From Streptomyces seoulensis (GTDB lineage: Bacteria; Actinomycetota; Actinomycetes; Streptomycetales; Streptomycetaceae): a stretch of 64,000 nt of DNA. Position 1 is the stretch's first letter. Each line of letters opens with the position of its first letter. Position numbers and translations under genes: made by a program. Shown one piece after another: positions 33,054 to 45,000 of the stretch. The stretch spans positions 1,178,001 to 1,242,000 of the forward strand of contig CP054936.1 in NCBI GenBank assembly GCA_013364255.1. Reading direction: 5' to 3'. The notes beneath the pieces were generated by a model. The model did no database searches. It was given only the letters and a program-made list of their open reading frames with translations, and was not told the origin of the DNA.

Positions 33054-36000
33054 TGATCCCGCTTTCGTTCGCCCAGCGTCGGTTGTGGTTCCTGGCCCAG
33101 CTGGAGGGACCGAGCACCACGTACACGAACCCCACAGTGCTGCGCTTCTCCGAGGCGCTCGACCGTGCCGCGCTGGAGGCGGCGCTGCGCGACGTGCTGG
33201 GGCGTCATGAGGTACTGCGCACGGTGTTCCCGGCGCCCGACGGCGAGCCGTACCAGCGGATCCTGCCGGTCGAGGAGACCGGGTTCGAACTGGCCGTCGC
33301 GGACGTGGCCCCGGAGCAGCTGACCGAGACGGTGGCGCGCGCCGTGCGGCACGTCTTCGACCTGGCCACGGAGATCCCTCTGCGGGCGAGCCTGTTCAGC
33401 GCGGGCCAGGACGAGCACGTACTCGTCCTGCTGGTGCATCACATCGCGTGGGACGCCTGGTCGGCCGGCCCGCTGGCACGTGACCTGTCCGCGGCGTACG
33501 CGGCGCGGTGCGGCGGACGGGCACCCGAGTGGGAGCCGCTGCCGGTGCAGTACGCCGACTACGCCATGTGGCAGCGGGAACTGCTCGGTGCCGAGGACGA
33601 CCCGGAGAGCGTGCTGTCGCGGCAGGTCGACTACTGGCGCGAGGCCCTGACGGGAGTTCCCGAGGAACTGTCGCTGCCGACCGACCGGCCGCGGCCGGCG
33701 GTGCCCACCTACCGCGGTCACCAGGCTGAGCTGGAGATCCCGGCCGCGGTGCACGAGCAGCTCGTCGTCATGGCACGTGAACGAGGCATGAGCCTGTTCA
33801 TGGTGCTGGAGGCGGCACTCGCGGTGACGCTGTCCCGGCTCGGCGCGGGCACCGACATCCCGATCGGTTCGGCCATCGCCGGCCGCACCGACAAGGCGCT
33901 GCACGACCTGGTCGGGTTCTTCGTCAACACGCTGGTCATCCGCACCGACCTGTCCGGTGACCCGACCTTCGCCGAGGTGCTGGAGCGGGTCCGGGAGACG
34001 AGCTTCGGCGCGTTCGAGCACCAGGACGTGCCCTTCGAGCGACTGGTGGAGGAACTGGCGCCGGTCCGCTCCCTGGCGCGGCACCCGCTGTTCCAGGTGA
34101 TGCTGACGCTGCAGAACGCCGGTCCGGCGCGGCTGGACCTGTCCGGCCTCAAGGCCTCCCGCATGGCGGGAGGAACCGCCACGGCCAAGTTCGACCTGGA
34201 GGTCACCGCCGCGGAGATCCTCGGCGCCGGGGGCGCGCCGGCCGGGGTGCGCGGCGTGGTGACGGTCGCGGCCGACGTGTTCGACGAGGAGACGGCCGCC
34301 CGGATCGCCCACCACTGGCTCCGTGTGCTGTCTGCGGTGGTCGCGGACCCGGCGACGCGGATCAGCGCGGTGGAGATCCTTGATGCCGACGAGCGCCAGA
34401 AGCTGCTGGTGGAGTGGAATGACACGGGGTTGGAGGTGGGTGGTTCGTCGTTGGTGGAGTTGTTTGCTGAGCAGGTGGTGCGTGATCCGGGTGCGGTGGC
34501 GTTGGTGTGTGAGGGGGTGGAGGTGTCGTATGGGGAGTTGGATGTGCGGGCGAATCGGTTGGCGCGTTGTTTGCGGGAGCGTGGTGTGGGTGTGGAGTCG
34601 GTGGTGGGGGTGTGTTTGGAGCGTGGTGTGGATTTGGTGGTGGGGTTGCTTGCGGTGTTGAAGGCGGGTGGGGCGTATGTGCCGGTGGATCCGGAGTTGC
34701 CGGTGGAGCGTGTGGGTGTGATGTTGGGGGATGCGGGTGCGGTGTGTGTGGTGACGTCGGTGGGGTGTGCTGGGGTGTTGCCGGAGGGTGTGGTGCGGGT
34801 GGTGGTGGATGATCCGGTGGTGGTGGCTGAGGTGGCGGGTCGGTCGGGTGTGGCGCCGGAGGTTGTGGTGGGGGCGGGGCATCCGGCGTATGTGTTGTTC
34901 ACTTCGGGGTCGACGGGGCGTCCGAAGGGTGTGGTGGTGGCGCATGGTGGGATTGTGAACCGGTTGGGGTGGATGCAGGCGCGGTATGGGTTGTCGTCGG
35001 GTGATCGGGTGTTGCAGAAGACGCCGTTTGGTTTTGATGTGTCGGTGTGGGAGTTTTTCTGGCCGTTGTTGAATGGTGCGGTGTTGGTGTTGGCGCGGCC
35101 GGGTGGGCATCGGGATCCGGCGTATGTGGCGGGTGTGATTCGGGAGGCGGGGGTGACGACGGTGCATTTCGTGCCGTCGATGTTGGAGGCGTTTTTGGCG
35201 GAGCCGTCGGCGGCGGGTTGTGTGGGGTTGCGGCGGGTGGTGTGTTCGGGTGAGGCGTTGTCGGTGACGGCGCGGGACAGGTTCTTTGAGGTGTTCGAGG
35301 GGGTGGAGCTGCACAATTTGTATGGGCCGACGGAGGCTTCTGTCGATGTGACGTCGTGGGAGTGTGGGCCTGGGGATGTGGGTGGTTCGGTGCCGATCGG
35401 TGTGCCGGTGGCGAATACGCGGGTGTTTGTGCTGGATGGTGGGTTGCGTCCGGTGCCGGTGGGTGTGGCGGGTGAGTTGTATCTGGCGGGTGTCCAGTTG
35501 GCGCGTGGGTATGTGGGTCGGTCGGGGTTGACGGGTGAGCGGTTCGTGGCGTGTCCGTTCGGTGGTGCGGGTGAGCGGATGTATCGGACGGGGGATGTGG
35601 TGCGGTGGTCGGCGGAAGGCCGGCTGGAGTATCTGGGGCGTGCGGATGAGCAGGTGAAGATCCGCGGGTTCCGGATCGAGCCGGGTGAGGTCGAGGCGGT
35701 TCTGTCGGCGCATCCGGGGGTGGGGCAGGCGGCGGTCGTCGTCCGTGAGGACGTGGCCGGGGACAAGCGCCTGGTCGGCTATGTCGTTCCGGTCCGGGAC
35801 GACAGTGCCGTGCCGCAGGACCTCGCCGCCGATGTGCGTGCCTTCTCGGCCGGACGGCTGCCGCAGTACATGGTCCCGTCGGCGGTGGTGGTGCTGGACG
35901 CGCTGCCGCTGACGGTGAACGGCAAGCTGGACCGCAAGGCGCTGCCCGCGCCCGCCTACACCTCGGACGGCGGGCGCCTGCCGGCCACGCCGCAGGAGGA

Positions 36001-39000
36001 GATCCTCTGCCAGGCGTTCGCCCAGGTCCTCGGCCTGGACAAGGTCGGGGTCGATGACGACTTCTTCGCGCTCGGCGGTCATTCGCTGCTGGCGACGCGG
36101 TTGGTGAGTCGGGTGCGTGCGGTGCTGGGGGTGGAGGTGGCGCTGCGGACGCTGTTCGAGACGCCCACACCGGCCGGACTCGCGACCAGGCTGGACCAGG
36201 CGGGCGCGGCGCGGCCGGCGCTGGTGGCGGGGGAGCGGCCGCAGCGGGTGCCGCTGTCGTACGCCCAGCGCCGGCTGTGGTTCATCGGGCAGCTGGAGGG
36301 CCCGAGCGCGACGTACAACCTTCCGATCGGGGTGCGGCTGACCGGCCCGCTGGACCGGCGGGCACTGGAGGGCGCCCTGCGGGACGTGCTGGGGCGTCAT
36401 GAGGTGCTGCGGACGGTGTTCGCGGTGGCCGACGGGGAGCCGTACCAGCGGATTCTGCCGGTCGAGGAGACCGGGTTCGCTCTGACCGTCACCGAGGTGA
36501 GCGCGGAGGAGCTGGCCGGGGCGGTGGCCGAGGCGGCGCGGTACGCCTTCGATCTCGCGGAGGAGATCCCTGTCCGGGCGCGGCTGTTCTCGGCTGGTCC
36601 GGATGAGCATGTGCTGATGCTGGTGGTGCACCACATCTCGGGTGACGGCTGGTCGATGGGACCGCTGGCGCGGGACGTGTCCGTGGCGTACGAGGCCAGG
36701 AGCGCGGGCCGGGCGCCCGAGTGGGCGCCGCTGCCGGTGCAGTACGCGGATTACGTGCTGTGGCAGCAGGAGGTGTTCGGGTCGGAGGACGATCCGGAGA
36801 GTGTGCTGTCGCGGCAGGTGGACTTCTGGCGCGAGGCGCTGGCGGACGCCCCGGAGGAGCTGACGCTGCCCTACGACCGGACACGCCCCGCCGTTGCCTC
36901 ACACCGCGGTGGCAGGGTGCGCTTTGTCCTGCCAGCCGACGTCCATGAGGGACTGACGCGGCTGGCGCGCGAGTCCGGTGCGAGTCCGTTCATGGTCGTG
37001 CAGGCGGCGTACGCGGCACTGCTCACGCGGTTGGGCGCGGGAACCGACGTACCGATCGGCTCACCGATCGCCGGCCGGACGGACCAGTCGCTGGACGATC
37101 TGGTCGGCATGTTCGTCAACATGCTGGTCCTGCGCACCGACACGTCAGGGGACCCGACCTTCCGTGAGCTCGTCGCGCGGGTCAAGGAGACCGACCTGGC
37201 CGCGTACGCGCACCAGGACGTGCCCTTCGAGCGACTGGTGGAGGTCCTCAACCCGACCCGCTCCATGGCGCGGCACCCGCTGTTCCAGGTCGTGCTGAGC
37301 TTCCAGAACAACCGCGGGGCCAGGCTTGAGATGGCCGGTCTCGGCGGTGCGCTGGAACACACGCAGTCCACCACGGCCAAGTACGACCTCTCGCTCTACA
37401 TGGAGGAGCGGGAGGAGGGCATGGCCGGCGCGCTGGAATACGCCCTCGATGTGTTCGATGCGGCGACGGCTGAGCGGTTGGTGGGTTGGTTCGGGCGGTT
37501 GTTGGGTGGTTTGGTGGCGGATCCTGATGTGCGGGTGGGGGGTGTGGAGTTCCTTGGTGAGGGTGAGCGGTCGTTGGTGTTGGGGTGGGCTGGTGGGGTG
37601 GGTGAGGGGTTGGTGGGTCGGTCGTCGGTGGTGGAGTTGTTTGAGGCGCAGGTGGTGCGTGATCCGGGTGCGGTGGCGGTGGTGTGTGAGGGGCGGTCGT
37701 TGTCGTATGGGGAGTTGAATGCGTGGGCGAATCGTCTGGCGCGGTCGTTGGTGGCTCGGGGTGCGGGGCCTGAGCGGTTGGTGGCGTTGGTGTTGCCGCG
37801 GTCGGTGGAGTTGGTGGTGGCGGTGTTGGCGGTGTTGAAGTCGGGTGCGGCGTATGTGCCGGTGGATCCGGAGTATCCGGCGGAGCGGGTGGCGTTGGTG
37901 TTGGAGGAGGCGCGTCCGGTGGTGACGTTGGGTGTGGGTGAGGTGGATGTGGAGGAGGGGGTGTTCGGTGAGGGTGATTTGGGGGTGGGGGTGTTGCCGG
38001 AGTCTGCGGCGTATGTGATTTATACGTCGGGTTCGACGGGGCGGCCGAAGGGTGTGGTGGTGCCGCATCAGAATGTGGTGCGGTTGTTGGGGTCGACGCG
38101 GGAGTGGTTCGGGTTCGGTCCGGATGATGTGTGGACGTTGTTCCATTCGTATGCGTTCGATTTCTCGGTGTGGGAGTTGTGGGGTGCGTTGTTGCATGGT
38201 GGGCGGTTGGTGGTGGTGCCGTTCGGGGTGAGTCGGGAGCCGCGGGAGTTCGCGCGGTTGTTGGCGGAGGAGGGGGTGACGGTGCTGAATCAGACGCCGT
38301 CGGCGTTCTATCAGTTGATGGGGGTGGAGCGGGACGACTGGGTGTTGCGGTGTGTGGTGTTCGGTGGTGAGGCGTTGGATGTGGGTCGTCTGGAGGGGTG
38401 GTTCGAGCGGCATGGTGATGGGGGGCCGCGGTTGGTGAACATGTACGGGATCACGGAGACGACGGTGCATGTCTCGTACTTCCCGCTGGAGGGTGCGGAT
38501 GCGGGCGAGAGTGCTGGTGTGGTGGGTGTGGGTCTTCCGGATCTGCGGGTGTTCGTGCTGGATGAGTGGTTGCGTCCGGTGCCGGTGGGTGTTGCGGGTG
38601 AGGTGTATGTGGCGGGTGCGGGTCTGGCGCGGGGGTATGTGCGGCGTGCGGGGTTGACGTCGGAGCGGTTCGTGGCGTGTCCGTTCGGTCCGGCCGGTGA
38701 GCGGATGTACCGGACGGGGGACCGCGCGCACTGGAGGGGTGATGGCCGGCTGGTGTATGGGGGGCGTGGGGATGAGCAGGTGCAGTTGCGTGGGTTCCGG
38801 GTGGAGTTGGGTGAGGTGGGGGCGGTGTTGGCGCGTCATGGTGGGGTGCGGGATGTGGCGGTGGTGGTGCGGGATGAGCGGTTGGTGGCGTATGTGGTGG
38901 GTGAGGTGTCGGGGGCGGAGCTGCGGGCGTTCGCTGCGGGGTGGCTGCCGGAGTACATGGTGCCGTCGGCTGTGGTGGTGCTGGATGTGCTGCCGCTGAC

Positions 39001-42000
39001 GGTGAACGGCAAGCTGGACCGTAAGGCGCTGCCGGCCCCCGTGTTCACGGCCGGCGGGGGTCGTGGTCCGGCTACGGTGCAGGAGGAGATTCTGTGCCAG
39101 GTGTTCGCGCAGGTGCTGGGTCTGCCTGCGGTGGGTGTGGACGACGACTTCTTCGCGCTGGGCGGGCATTCGCTGCTGGCGGTGTCGTTGGTGGAGCAGT
39201 TGCGTGCTCGGGGTGTTGGTGTCTCGGTGCGGGCGTTGTTCCAGACGGCGACGCCGGCGGGTCTGGCGGCGGCCGCTGGGCCGGCCGAGGTGGTGGTGCC
39301 GGAGAACCGGATCCCGGACGGCGCCGAGCGGATCACCCCGGACATGCTGCCGCTGGTGGACTTGGACGAGTCCGAGCTGACGCGGATCGTCGAGCAGATC
39401 CCGGGCGGCGCGGCCAACATCGCTGACGTCTACCCGCTCGCTCCCCTTCAGGAAGGCATCCTCTTCCACCACCTGTTGCAGGCGGATGGTGGTGTGGACG
39501 CGTATGTGGTGCCGCGGGTGCTGCGGTTCGACTCGCGGGAGCGGCTGGACGCGTTCCTCGGGGCGTTGCAGCGGGTGGTGGACCGGCATGACATCTACCG
39601 CACCGCGATCCTGTGGGAGCAGTTGCGCGAGCCGGTCCAGGTCGTCGTGCGCCAGGCCGTACTGCCGGTCACACAGGTGGAGTTGAGCGCTACCGAACAG
39701 CGCGAAGCGGCACAGCAGTTGGTCGCCGCAGCCGGTCCGAGCATGGACACCGGTCGTGCGCCGTTGATCGATGTGCACACGGCCGCTGAGCCGGGTGAGG
39801 GCGGTGGCTGGCTGGCGCTGCTGCGGATGCATCACCTGGTCCAGGACCACACCACGCAGGACGTGCTGCTGGCCGAGATGGGCGCGTTCATGTCGGGGCG
39901 GGAGGACTCGCTGCCGGAGCCGCTGCCGTTCCGCAACTTCGTGGCGCAGGCGCGGCTGGGCGTGACGCGCGAGGAGCACGAGCGGTACTTCGCCGGCCTG
40001 CTGGCCGATGTGGAGGAGACGACCGCGCCCTACGGCCTGGTGGACGTGCACGGTGACGGCACCGGTGTGGTCCGCTCCCATCTGCGGGTGGAGGACGGGA
40101 TCGGCCGACGGGTGCGGGACGTCGCCCGGTCATTGGGCGTGAGCCCGGCCACCGTCTTCCATCTGGCGTGGGCGCGGGTGCTGGCGACGGTCAGCGGCCG
40201 CGACGACGTCGTGTTCGGCACGGTGCTGTTCGGGCGGATGAACGCCGGAACGGGCGCCGACCGGGTGCCGGGCCTGTTCATCAACACGCTGCCGGTCCGA
40301 GTCCGTGTCGATGCGGTGGGTGTCGGCCGGGCGCTGGAGGCGGTGCGTGATCAGCTGGCGGAGCTGCTGGTGCACGAGCACGCGCCGCTGACGCTGGCGC
40401 AGCAGGCCAGTGGTGTGCCGAACGGCAGTCCGCTGTTCACCTCGCTGTTCAACTACCGGCACGGCGATCGCCGCCAGGCCGAATCGCGGCCGGAGTCGGG
40501 CACCGAGTCCCGGGGCATCGCCACGGTCGCGATGCGTGAAGTGACGAACTATCCGGTGACCGTGGCGGTCGATGACCTGGAGACGCGGTTCGGGCTGACC
40601 GTGGACGCGGTGGGTCCGGTCGACGGGGAAGCGCTCTGCCGGCTGCTGCACACCTGCCTCGACCACCTGGTGGCCACGCTGGAGGACGACCCCGCCGGCC
40701 TCCTGTCGACGGTGGACGTCCTCGACACCGCCGAACAGAAGCGACTGCTTGAGGAGTGGAACGACACCACCACGGAACTGCCCCGGCTCTCGGCGTCCGA
40801 GATGTTCCAGGCCCAGGTGGCGCGCACTCCGGATGCCGTGGCGGTGGTGTACGGCGCCACCGAGCTGTCGTACACGGAGCTGGACGCCAAGGCCAATCAG
40901 CTAGCGCACCACTTGCGCGGCCTCGGGGTCGGCGCCGAGTCGGTGGTCGGCGTGTCCCTGCCGCGTGGAGTGGACCTGGTCGTCGCACTGCTCGCGGTGC
41001 TGAAGACCGGCGCGGCATACGTGCCGCTGGATCCGCAATACCCAGCGGAACGGCTGGAGTTCATGCTCGCCGACAGCGGCGCGCAGGTCGTCGTCGGCCG
41101 CGGCGATGCGGCCACCGAGTTGTCGGCGTCGGCCGTGCACGTGGTGCGGCTGGACGACGCACAGGTGGCCGGTGAACTGGCCGCGGCGCCGGTCACCGCT
41201 CCCGAAGTGGCCTTCGAGGCCGACGGGCTGGCCTACATCATCTACACGTCTGGTTCGACGGGACGCCCCAAGGGTGTGGCCGTGTCGCATGGCGGCGTCG
41301 CCAGCCTCGTCGCGGCCCAGACGGAACGATTCGCGGTGGATGCGGCGAGCCGCATGCTGCAGTTCGCGTCGGTGAGCTTCGACGCGGCGGTGTCCGAGGT
41401 CCTGGTGACGCTGTCGAGCGGCGCCCGACTCGTGCTGTCCGACGCGCAGGAGCTCCTGCCGGGCGCCGGGCTGGTCGACGTCGTGGCGCGGCACCAGGTG
41501 ACGCACGTGACGCTGCCGCCGGCCGTGCTGGCCGTGCTGGCGCCCGAAGATCTGGCCTCGGTGTCGACACTGGTGTCAGCGGGCGAGGCACTCGGCGGTG
41601 ACCTGGTCGGCCGCTGGTCGCCCGGCCGCCGGTTCATCAACGCCTACGGGCCAACGGAGACCACCGTCTGCGCCACGATGTCCGCCCCGCTCGCGCCGGG
41701 TGACAGCGCCGGTATCGGCTCTCCGATCGTCAACACGCGGGTCTATGTGCTGGACGGTGCGCTGCGTCCGGCGCCGGTGGGGGTCGCGGGCGAGCTGTAT
41801 GTGGCGGGTGCGGGTCTGGCGCGCGGGTACGTGGGGCGCTCGGCTCTGACGGGCGAACGGTTCGTGGCGTCCCCGTTCGGTGGTTCCGGCGAGCGCATGT
41901 ATCGGACGGGGGATGTGGCGCGGTGGTCGGCGGAGGGCCGGCTGGAGTACTTGGGCCGTGCGGATGAGCAGGTGAAGATCCGTGGGTTCCGGATCGAGCC

Positions 42001-45000
42001 GGGTGAAGTGCAGGCGGCGGTGGCCGCGCATCCCGGAGTGGACCAGGCGGCGGTCGTCGTCCGTGAGGACGTGGCCGGGGACAAGCGTCTGGTCGCTTAC
42101 GTGGTCGGCGAGGCGGGCGAGTCCGAGCTGCGTGACTTCGTGGCCGAAAGGCTGCCGCAGTACATGGTGCCGTCGGCGGTGGTGGTGCTGGAGGCGCTGC
42201 CGTTGACGGTGAACGGCAAGCTGGACCGCAGGGCGCTGCCCGCGCCGGCCCACACGTCGGACGCTGCCCGCCTGCCGGTCACGGTGCAGGAGGAGATCCT
42301 GTGCCAGGCGTTCGCCCAGGTCCTCGGTCGGGAGCGGGTCGGGGTCGACGACGACTTCTTCGCGCTGGGTGGGCATTCGCTGTTGGCGACGCGGTTGGTG
42401 AGTCGGGTGCGTGCGGTGCTGGGGGTGGAGGTGGCGCTGCGGACGTTGTTCGAGGCGTCCACGCCGGCCGGTCTCGCCGCACGGCTGGAGCAGGCGGGTG
42501 CGGCGCGTCCGGCGCTGGTGGCGGGGGAGCGGCCGCAGCCGGTGCCGTTGTCGTATGCCCAGCGTCGGCTGTGGTTCCTGACGCAGTTGGAGGGGCCGAG
42601 CGCGACGTACAACATTCCGACGGCTCTGCGGTTGTCGGGTGGGTTGGACCGGGGTGCGCTGGAGGGTGCGCTGCGGGATGTGGTGGGGCGGCATGAGGTG
42701 CTGCGGACGGTGTTCGCGGTGGCCGACGGTGAGCCGTACCAGCGGATTCTGCCGGTCGAGGAGGCCGGGTTCGCGCTGTCCGTCGCCGAGGTGGGCGCGG
42801 AGGAGCTGGCCGGGGCGGTGGCGGAGGCGGCGCGGTATGCCTTCGATCTGGCGCAGGAGATCCCTGTCCGGGCGCGGTTGTTGTCGGTGGGTCCGGATGA
42901 GCATGTGCTGATGCTGGTGGTGCACCACATCGCGGGTGACGGCTGGTCGATGGGTCCGCTGGCGCGGGATGTGTCGGCGGCGTACGCGGCGCGGGTCGAG
43001 GGCCGGGAGCCGGTGTGGGCGCCGTTGCCGGTGCAGTACGCGGATTATGTGCTGTGGCAGCAGGAGGTGTTCGGGTCGGAGGACGATCCGGAGAGTGTGC
43101 TGTCGCGGCAGGTGGGGTTCTGGCGTGAGGCGTTGGAGGACGCGCCGGAGGAGCTGGCGCTGCCGTATGACCGCACGCGTCCCGCGGTGGCTTCGCACGA
43201 GGGGTATGCGGTCGGGCTTCAGCTGTCGGCCGACGTGCATGCGCGGTTGCGTGAGGTGGCGCGTGAGCGTGGCGTGACGGTGTTCATGGTGTTGCAGGCG
43301 GCGCTCGCGGTGACGTTGTCGCGGGTGGGTGCGGGCACGGACATCCCGATCGGTTCGGCGGTCGCGGGCCGCACCGACGAGGCACTGGACGACCTGGTCG
43401 GCTTCTTCGTGAACACGCTGGTGATGCGGACGGACCTTTCGGGTGATCCGACGTTCGGGCAGGTGCTGGAGCGGGTCCGGGAGACGAGTCTCGCCGCGTT
43501 CGCGCACCAGGACGTGCCCTTCGAGCGGCTGGTGGAGGAACTGGCGCCGGTGCGCTCCCTGGCGCGGCACCCGCTGTTCCAGGTCATGCTGACCCTCCAG
43601 AACAACGCCCAGGCCAGCGTCGACCTGCCGGGACTGCGCGCGGGCGCAGTACCGGCCCCGACGGCCGGCCCGGCCGGCACGCCCCGGCCGGTGACGGCCA
43701 AGTTCGACCTGGACGTCACCGCCACCGAGGTCTTCGGCGCCGACGGCACGCCTGCTGGTCTGCGGGGTGTGGTGACTGTGGCTGCTGATGTGTTCGAGGC
43801 GGGGGCGGCTGGTCGGTTCGCGGAGTGGCTGGCGCGGGTGGTCGAGGCGGTGGTGGAGGCTCCGGACGTTCGGATGAGTGCGGTGGAGGTACTGAGCCTG
43901 GATGAGCGGTCGTTGGTGTTGGGTTGGGCTGGTGGGGTTGGTGAGGGGTTGGTGGGTCGGTCGTCGGTGGTGGAGTTGTTTGAGGCGCAGGTGGTGCGTG
44001 ATCCGGGTGCGGTGGCGGTGGTGTGTGAGGGGCGGTCGTTGTCGTATGGGGAGTTGAATGCGTGGGCGAATCGTCTGGCGCGGTCGTTGGTGGCTCGGGG
44101 TGCGGGGCCTGAGCGGTTGGTGGCGTTGGTGTTGCCGCGGTCGGTGGAGTTGGTGGTGGCGGTGTTGGCGGTGTTGAAGTCGGGTGCGGCGTATGTGCCG
44201 GTGGATCCGGAGTATCCGGCGGATCGGGTGGCGTTGGTGTTGGAGGAGGCGCGTCCGGTGGTGACGTTGGGTGTGGGTGAGGTGGATGTGGAGGAGGGGT
44301 TGTTCGGTGAGGGTGATTTGGGGGTGGGGGTGTTGCCGGAGTCCGCGGCGTATGTGATTTATACGTCGGGTTCGACGGGGCGGCCGAAGGGTGTGGTGGT
44401 GCCGCATCAGAATGTGGTGCGGTTGTTGGGGTCGACGCGGGAGTGGTTCGGGTTCGGTCCGGATGATGTGTGGACGTTGTTCCATTCGTATGCGTTCGAT
44501 TTCTCGGTGTGGGAGTTGTGGGGTGCGTTGTTGCATGGTGGGCGGTTGGTGGTGGTGCCGTTCGGGGTGAGTCGGGAGCCGCGGGAGTTCGCGCGGTTGT
44601 TGGCGGAGGAGGGGGTGACGGTGCTGAATCAGACGCCGTCGGCGTTCTATCAGTTGATGGGGGTGGAGCGGGACGACTGGGTGTTGCGGTGTGTGGTGTT
44701 CGGTGGTGAGGCGTTGGATGTGGGTCGTCTGGAGGGGTGGTTCGAGCGGCACGGTGATGCGGGGCCGCGGTTGGTGAACATGTACGGGATCACGGAGACG
44801 ACGGTGCATGTCTCGTACTTCCCGCTGGAGGGTGCGGATGCGGGCGAGAGTGCTGGTGTGGTGGGTGTGGGTCTTCCGGATCTGCGGGTGTTCGTGCTGG
44901 ATGAGTGGTTGCGTCCGGTGCCGGTGGGTGTTGCGGGTGAGGTGTATGTGGCGGGTGCGGGTCTGGCGCGGGGGTATGTGCGGCGTGCGGGGTTGACGTC

